Origin: DATLGB01 sp038258425
Lineage (GTDB): Bacteria; Actinomycetota; Thermoleophilia; Solirubrobacterales; Solirubrobacteraceae
Length of the DNA: 56,933 nucleotides
Reading direction: 5' to 3'
Assembly (NCBI GenBank): GCA_038258425.1
Contig: JBBSPV010000022.1
Coordinates: forward strand, 1-56,933
Part shown: piece after piece, positions 53,126 through 56,933 of the stretch
Layout of the letters: every line of letters starts with the position of its first letter
Numbering within the stretch: the stretch's first letter is position 1
The notes under the pieces: generated by a model
The model's database searches: none
What the model saw: only the letters and a program-made list of their open reading frames with translations
What the model was told of the DNA's origin: nothing
Translations under genes and position numbers: made by a program

Positions 53126-53161
53126 ATGAACGACGATCCTCCTCGAAGTAGCTGGCCATGA
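53126..53161 (+). CDS. 11-codon leader ORF coupled to CNNM gene
   Basis: ATG 53126, 13 nt after TACCTT (53107-53112), opens MNDDPPRSSWP and ends in TGA overlapping the downstream ATG (ATGA, 53158-53161). The CNNM gene lacks a convincing SD, so reinitiation after this ORF is a reasonable model. Confidence 0.35.
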   Translation: MNDDPPRSSWP

Positions 53162-54468
53162 CGGCGCTCGCCCTCCTGGCGGTCGTCGTCCTCGTCGCGC
53201 TCAACGGCTTCTTCGTCGCCGCCGAGTTCGCGCTCGTCCGCGTGCGCCGCTCCCGGGTGGAGGAGCTCCAGCACCGCTCGACTCCGGTCGCGCTGCGGTT
53301 GCTCGACGACCTCAGCCGGGCCCTGGCCTCCTGCCAGCTCGGCATCACCTTCACCTCGCTGGGCATCGGCTTCCTCGGCGAGCCCGCCGTCGGCAGCCTG
53401 ATCGAGGGGCTGTTCGGCTCGGGCGTCCCGCACTGGGTCAGCACCGGGGTGTCGCTCGTGGTCGCCTACCTCGTGACCACCGCCCTGCACATCACGCTCG
53501 GCGAGCAGGTGCCCAAGATCTACTCCATCGAGCGGGCGGAGCGGACGCTGCTGGCCGTCGCGCGGCCGCTGTGGTTGTTCTCCAAGACCTTCAGGTGGAT
53601 GATCGTCCTGCTCAACGGCGCCTCCAACCGGATGCTGCGCGCGCTCGGGATCAAGACGTCGGGCGAGTTCGAGGAGGGCGGCTCGCCCGAGGAGCTCAAG
53701 CAGATCATCGCCCAGTCGCTCGTCGGCGGTCACATCGACTCGGGGGAGGCGACGATGCTCACCGGGGTCTTCCACCTGCACGAGCAGCAGGCGCGCCAGG
53801 TGATGACGCCCGCGCCGGCCCTCGTCACCGTCGACGTCTCCGAGGACGTCGAGACCGCGCTGCGCCGCTGCGTGTCCTCGGGCCACACGCGGCTCGTGGT
53901 CACCGAGGACAACAACCAGGACCGCGTGCGCGGGCTCGTGCACGCCAATCAGCTCGCGCAGGTCCTGATGGCCGAGGGCGCGCACGCCTCGATCGAGAAG
54001 CTCGTCCGCGACGCGCCGATCGTGCCCGAGACCAAGGCCCTCGACGATCTGCTCGCCGACCTCCAGCGCGAGCGGGCGTCGCTGTCGGTCGTCATCGACG
54101 AGTACGGCCGCACGGCCGGCATCGTCACGGTGGAGGACATCGTCGAGGAGGTCGTGGGCGAGATCGACGACGAGACCGACCCGCTCGGCGGGGCCGTGCG
54201 CCGGCTCGCCAACGGGGACTGGTTCGTGCGTGGCCACGTCGCCATCACCGACCTCGCCGACTACGGGCTCGACCTGCCGGTCGACTCCGAGGCCTACAAC
54301 TCCGTCGGCGGCTTCGTCTTCGGCGAGCTCGGGCGCCTGCCCCGCCGCGGCGACACCGTGCGCCACAACGGCTACTCCATTCGCGTCGAGTCCGTCCGCG
54401 AGAACCGCATCGAGGCCGTCCGCATCCGCGAGCGCGGACCGGCCGGCGCGGCCTCACCGGTGGCCTGA
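53158..54468 (+). CDS. CNNM/CorC-type membrane protein (hemolysin family)
   Basis: A 436-residue transporter-type protein. The DUF21 domain has three to four helices (LALLAVVVLVALNGFFVAAEFALVRVRRSRVEEL). Two CBS domains follow (VMTPAPALVTVDVSEDVETALRRCVSSGHTRLVV; IVPETKALDDLLADLQRERASLSVVIDEYGRTAGIVTVEDIVEEVVGEI). A C-terminal CorC_HlyC domain ends the protein. Likely Mg or other divalent cation export. Confidence 0.92.
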   Translation: MTALALLAVVVLVALNGFFVAAEFALVRVRRSRVEELQHRSTPVALRLLDDLSRALASCQLGITFTSLGIGFLGEPAVGSLIEGLFGSGVPHWVSTGVSLVVAYLVTTALHITLGEQVPKIYSIERAERTLLAVARPLWLFSKTFRWMIVLLNGASNRMLRALGIKTSGEFEEGGSPEELKQIIAQSLVGGHIDSGEATMLTGVFHLHEQQARQVMTPAPALVTVDVSEDVETALRRCVSSGHTRLVVTEDNNQDRVRGLVHANQLAQVLMAEGAHASIEKLVRDAPIVPETKALDDLLADLQRERASLSVVIDEYGRTAGIVTVEDIVEEVVGEIDDETDPLGGAVRRLANGDWFVRGHVAITDLADYGLDLPVDSEAYNSVGGFVFGELGRLPRRGDTVRHNGYSIRVESVRENRIEAVRIRERGPAGAASPVA

Positions 54469-54499
54469 CCGCTTTTCGGGTGCTGGTGCGTGCACGGAT

Positions 54500-54528
54500 T
54501 TGCACCGGGCGCCGTGAGGCGCTAGCTT
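54500..54528 (+). promoter_or_regulatory. promoter TTGCAC-17-TAGCTT for candidate ncRNA
   Basis: TTGCAC (54500-54505) and TAGCTT (54523-54528) are exactly 17 nt apart. The predicted start is near 54535. It lies within the 275-nt gap between the CNNM gene and the convergent dehydrogenase. Confidence 0.6.
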
Positions 54529-54534
54529 GAGCCC

Positions 54535-54656
54535 CATCCACCGGGAACCGTCGCAGTTCGGCGGTTGACGGAGGAGAGAAGGGAGATCCTGGGGAGGATC
54601 AGTCCCAAAGCGTTCGCGGCCGGCTCAGGGGAGCGAGCCGGCCGCGAAGCGTTTCT
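54535..54656 (+). ncRNA. candidate structured non-coding RNA with three hairpins
   Basis: Hairpin 1 (54546-54566) has 8 bp including a G-U and loop CAGUU. A purine-rich GGAGGAGAGAAGGGAG follows. Hairpin 2 (54585-54600) is GATCCT-GGGG-AGGATC with an outer GGGA/TCCC pairing. Hairpin 3 has 14 perfect pairs (54613-54626 with 54635-54648) with flanking AAA/TTT beyond a 3x3 internal loop. It is terminator-like. No known family recognised. A 71-codon TTG ORF overlaps but shows no protein character. Confidence 0.55.
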
Positions 54657-54743
54657 GGAGGGGTGCGATGAGGGTGTGATCGTCGCAGGCAGCATCCTGC
54701 GCCCGCAACCTCAAGGCCGCCTCAAGGCAACCTCACGACTTGA

Positions 54744-55559
54744 TCAGCGCGCGACGGCGGCCCTCGGCTCGTACCGGTAGAAGCCCTCGCCCGCCTTGCG
54801 GCCGAGCTTGCCGGCCGCGGCCATCTCGCGCACGGTGGCTGGCACGTCGACGCCGGTCTGCTCCGCGATGGCGATGGAGATGTCGAGCCCGACGAAGTCC
54901 AGCAGGGCCAGCGGCCCCATGGGCATGCCGGCGCCGAGGGTCATGCAGGTGTCGACGGCCTCGGGCTCGAGGCCCGTGTCGTCGGCCAGGCGGACGGCGT
55001 GGAAGAGGTAGGGGAACAGCAGCGCGTTGACGACGAACCCCGGCGTGTCGGGTGTCTCGACGGCCGTCTTGCCCAGCGCGTCGCACAGGGCCCGCAGCCG
55101 CTCGCGGGCGTCCTCGGAGGTGTCGTCGCCGAACACGAGCTCCACAAGCTCCATGCGCGTGACCGGGTTGAAGACGTGCAGGCCGGCGAAGCGGTCGGGA
55201 CGTCCGCTGGCCTCCGCGAGCCGTCCGACGGAGAGCGAGGAGGTCGTGGTGGCGAGGATGGCCTGCGGGCCGGCCACCCGGTCGAGCTCGGCGAGCAGCT
55301 CGGCCTTGCACTCGAAGTCCTCCGCCACGGCCTCGACGATCACCGTCGCCGCGCCGAGGTCGGCAGGGTCCGTGGTGACGACGACGCCGCCGGCGCCGGC
55401 CTCGAGGCGCTCGAGCGCCTTGGCGATCGAGGCGCGGGCGCGAGCGGCCGACGTGTCGGAGCGGCTGAGCACCGTGACGCGCCCGACGCGTGCGGCCGCG
55501 ACCGCCGCGAGCCCGCAGGCGATCGTGCCGGTTCCTGCCACTGCCAGGTGCTCGTTCAT
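54744..55559 (-). CDS. 3-hydroxyacyl-CoA dehydrogenase
   Basis: A 271-residue NAD-dependent dehydrogenase of the PaaH/Hbd type. The N-terminal Rossmann motif (AVAGTGTIACGLAAVAAARVG), catalytic His in GLHVFNPVTRMELVEL, and substrate-binding DTPGFVVNALLFPYLFHAV are present. It ends with GRKAGEGFYRY. ATG 55559 has GGAGG 8 nt upstream; an upstream TTG (55592) would read through an operator. Confidence 0.9.
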   Translation of the reverse strand: MNEHLAVAGTGTIACGLAAVAAARVGRVTVLSRSDTSAARARASIAKALERLEAGAGGVVVTTDPADLGAATVIVEAVAEDFECKAELLAELDRVAGPQAILATTTSSLSVGRLAEASGRPDRFAGLHVFNPVTRMELVELVFGDDTSEDARERLRALCDALGKTAVETPDTPGFVVNALLFPYLFHAVRLADDTGLEPEAVDTCMTLGAGMPMGPLALLDFVGLDISIAIAEQTGVDVPATVREMAAAGKLGRKAGEGFYRYEPRAAVAR

Positions 55560-55576
55560 CTCCTGATCCTCCTCGA

Positions 55577-55592
55577 TTGACTCGTCAGTCAA
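55577..55592. promoter_or_regulatory. operator TTGACT-CGTC-AGTCAA upstream of the dehydrogenase
   Basis: A 16-bp inverted repeat with perfect 6-bp arms is placed at the predicted start site of a TATGAT promoter (minus strand 55604-55599). A TetR- or GntR-type fatty-acid regulator site is plausible; no such regulator is adjacent. Confidence 0.6.
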
Positions 55593-55599
55593 CGCGGCA

Positions 55600-56382
55600 T
55601 CATAGAGGCGGAGCCGGCGCCTCGCCCCCGGTCCGGATCGGCGCCCAGGTCACTTCGAGCTCGATCCAGGGGGCGGCGGCGAGGGCGGCCTGGAGTGCCT
55701 CGCGGGTCGCGCAGCGCTCCGTCAGGCGGCGGGCCGGATACCCCAGACGCAGCCCGGGTGCGCCGAACGGCCACGGGTCGACCTCGACCCGCAGCGGCTC
55801 GGGGCAGGTGAGGCGCAGGTCGACGTCCGGTCCGCCGGGACGGGTGGGCGCCGCCTCGGTCTTGGGCGCCCAACCGGTCACGGCGACGAGCGCGAGGCTG
55901 TCGACGATCCACAGCAGGCGCTGCTCGTGGCGGGCCTCGGCCTCCTCCAGGCCGACGACGGCGGTGAGCCGGGCGCGCAGGGCGTCCTGCTCCCGGCGGT
56001 ACGCGCGCACGTCGGCGGCCAGCTCGGGGTCGGCCGGGTCGTCGCGGTCGCGCAGGGCGCGTCCGTGCATGCTGACGAGCAGCGCGGCGTGCGGCGACTG
56101 GCTGAGGACCTTGTCCGGCGCGCCGCGCCACAGAGCGAGGCTCGTGGCTCCCGGCACGCGCCGGAAGTCGACGGGCCAGCCCGTCGCGGGATCGAGCTCG
56201 GGCGCGAGGTCGGCCTCGGCCATGCCGATGTCGTGCTGCTCCGCGCCGAGGCAGAATCCGTCCAGGCGCACCGGCGGCTCGAACGGCCCGCGGCCCCAAC
56301 GGCGTGCGAGCCGCCCGGAGACCCAGGCGTGCGCAGCCTGGCCGATGCAGGCCGCCCCCGCCTCGTCCTCGTACACGATCAT
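55600..56382 (-). CDS. DUF3891 family protein
   Basis: A 260-residue protein (IVYEDEAGAACIGQAAHAWVSGRLARRWG to FCLGAEQHDIGMAEADLAPELDPATGWPVDFRRVP). The AAHAW, EQHDIGM and HGRALRDR segments contain His/Asp residues that may bind a metal. Function unknown. TAGCTT lies 8 nt before ATG 56382. Confidence 0.8.
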   Translation of the reverse strand: MIVYEDEAGAACIGQAAHAWVSGRLARRWGRGPFEPPVRLDGFCLGAEQHDIGMAEADLAPELDPATGWPVDFRRVPGATSLALWRGAPDKVLSQSPHAALLVSMHGRALRDRDDPADPELAADVRAYRREQDALRARLTAVVGLEEAEARHEQRLLWIVDSLALVAVTGWAPKTEAAPTRPGGPDVDLRLTCPEPLRVEVDPWPFGAPGLRLGYPARRLTERCATREALQAALAAAPWIELEVTWAPIRTGGEAPAPPL

Positions 56383-56464
56383 CCGCCGCGAAGCTACCCG
56401 CTCCTTGCGGGGCCGGACGCACCGGGAGGCTTCCCGGCGGCCGAGTCGGGCAGAATGGGGGCCG

Positions 56465-56933
56465 ATGCTCGAAGACGGGACCGCTGAACCGACGGACGAC
56501 CAGGCTGGACCCGACGCCGCGGAGCCTCCCGCGACGGCGCCCGCGTCGCCGTCCGCGGCCGCGCCGGCCGAGGGCGGCCCGCAGGGCGAGGATCCGCCCG
56601 CGGCCGAGGACGTGCGGCCGGGCGCCGCACCCGACGCCCCCGTCGGCGAGGCGGGCGAGGGATCCGAGGACGCCGCCTCGAAGCCGACCGAGGGCGGAGC
56701 CGCCGAGCCGGGTGAGGGCGGAGCCTCGGAGCCGGGTGAGGCGTCGCCGGAGTCACCCGCCGACGCCCCGACCGGTGAGGGCGAGGCCACGCCCGCGACG
56801 CCCGCCCCTCCTCAGGCGCCAGAGGCCGCCGAGGCATCCGCGCCCCAGACGCCGGAGACGCCGCAGGCCGCCGCGCCGCAGACGCCGCAGGCCGCCGAGG
56901 CCGCCGGCGGCGAGCAGCCGGCCGACGGCGCCA
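56465..56933 (+). CDS. N-terminal part of an acidic low-complexity protein, cut by window edge
   Basis: From ATG 56465 the frame stays open to the last base. The 156 codons seen encode an Ala/Pro/Glu/Gly-rich sequence with internal repeats (GEGGASEPGE, PQTPETPQAAAPQTPQAAEAA), like a disordered linker. CAGAAT lies 8 nt before the ATG. The folded part lies outside the window. Confidence 0.55.
   Translation, partial: MLEDGTAEPTDDQAGPDAAEPPATAPASPSAAAPAEGGPQGEDPPAAEDVRPGAAPDAPVGEAGEGSEDAASKPTEGGAAEPGEGGASEPGEASPESPADAPTGEGEATPATPAPPQAPEAAEASAPQTPETPQAAAPQTPQAAEAAGGEQPADGA

Noticed and set aside
54565..54780. 71-codon TTG ORF in the CNNM-dehydrogenase gap
   Set aside because: It runs through perfect RNA hairpins and shows no protein-like pattern; the structured RNA explanation fits better.

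Overview
The window is very GC-rich DNA with densely packed genes and many 4-base ATGA/GTGA stop/start overlaps. Start codons are often GTG, sometimes TTG, and once apparently CTG. The gene content (CarD, DisA, RskA-type anti-sigma factor, ROK kinase, SCP2 proteins) and the lack of a low-GC signature point to an actinobacterium. A Bacillus-like SigH together with a radA-disA-carD-ispD-ispF-cysS-rlmB-sigH order makes a deep-branching class such as Thermoleophilia (Solirubrobacterales) most likely. The genus is not determined and the placement is inference.

Layout. 1-124 is an almost pure C/G tract, probably a contig edge. 125-6439 holds a cell-wall lytic transglycosylase operon, coiled-coil proteins, a nucleoside phosphorylase-like protein and an SCP2-like protein. 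6655-37986 is the core. Within it lie a MerR/class III cyclase fusion, tilS, hpt, ftsH, an aldo/keto reductase, folP, folB, a TetR regulator, a thioesterase, folK, a GST-like protein, coaX, a CDF transporter, a HAD phosphatase, a Dus enzyme, greA, lysS, clpC, a PLP enzyme, radA, disA, carD, ispD, a PHP phosphatase and ispF. A small lipid-related minus-strand group follows, then cysS, rlmB and sigH. This order closely parallels the tilS-to-sigH block of Bacillus subtilis, with local insertions. 38074-46821 has a LOG protein, an FKBP lipoprotein, an HNH nuclease, a ROK kinase, tRNA-Thr(TGT), a nucleotide-sugar reductase, a PlsC-GpsA fusion and two ECF sigma cassettes. 46872-56933 is more accessory: rhomboid, PfpI/MarR pair, FAD hydroxylase, VOC proteins, a BtuF-like protein, a CNNM/CorC protein, a candidate non-coding RNA, a 3-hydroxyacyl-CoA dehydrogenase, DUF3891 and a gene running off the right edge.

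How genes work together. folP-folB-folK supply folate. coaX supplies CoA. ispD-ispF serve the MEP isoprenoid pathway. The PlsC-GpsA fusion joins two steps of phospholipid synthesis. FtsH and ClpC provide proteolysis. DisA makes c-di-AMP, and RadA and CarD serve DNA repair and rRNA-type transcription control.

The most striking non-coding signals are these. (i) A TANNNT -10-like hexamer lies 6-12 nt before about 27 start codons, implying widespread leaderless transcription. (ii) Divergent gene pairs have their two -10 boxes sharing one TA step in spacers as short as 24 bp. (iii) A 45-bp palindromic element with 13-bp arms occurs twice. (iv) A promoter-driven three-hairpin RNA candidate lies near 54535-54656. 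(v) There is a 15-bp-arm operator in front of the PfpI/MarR pair.
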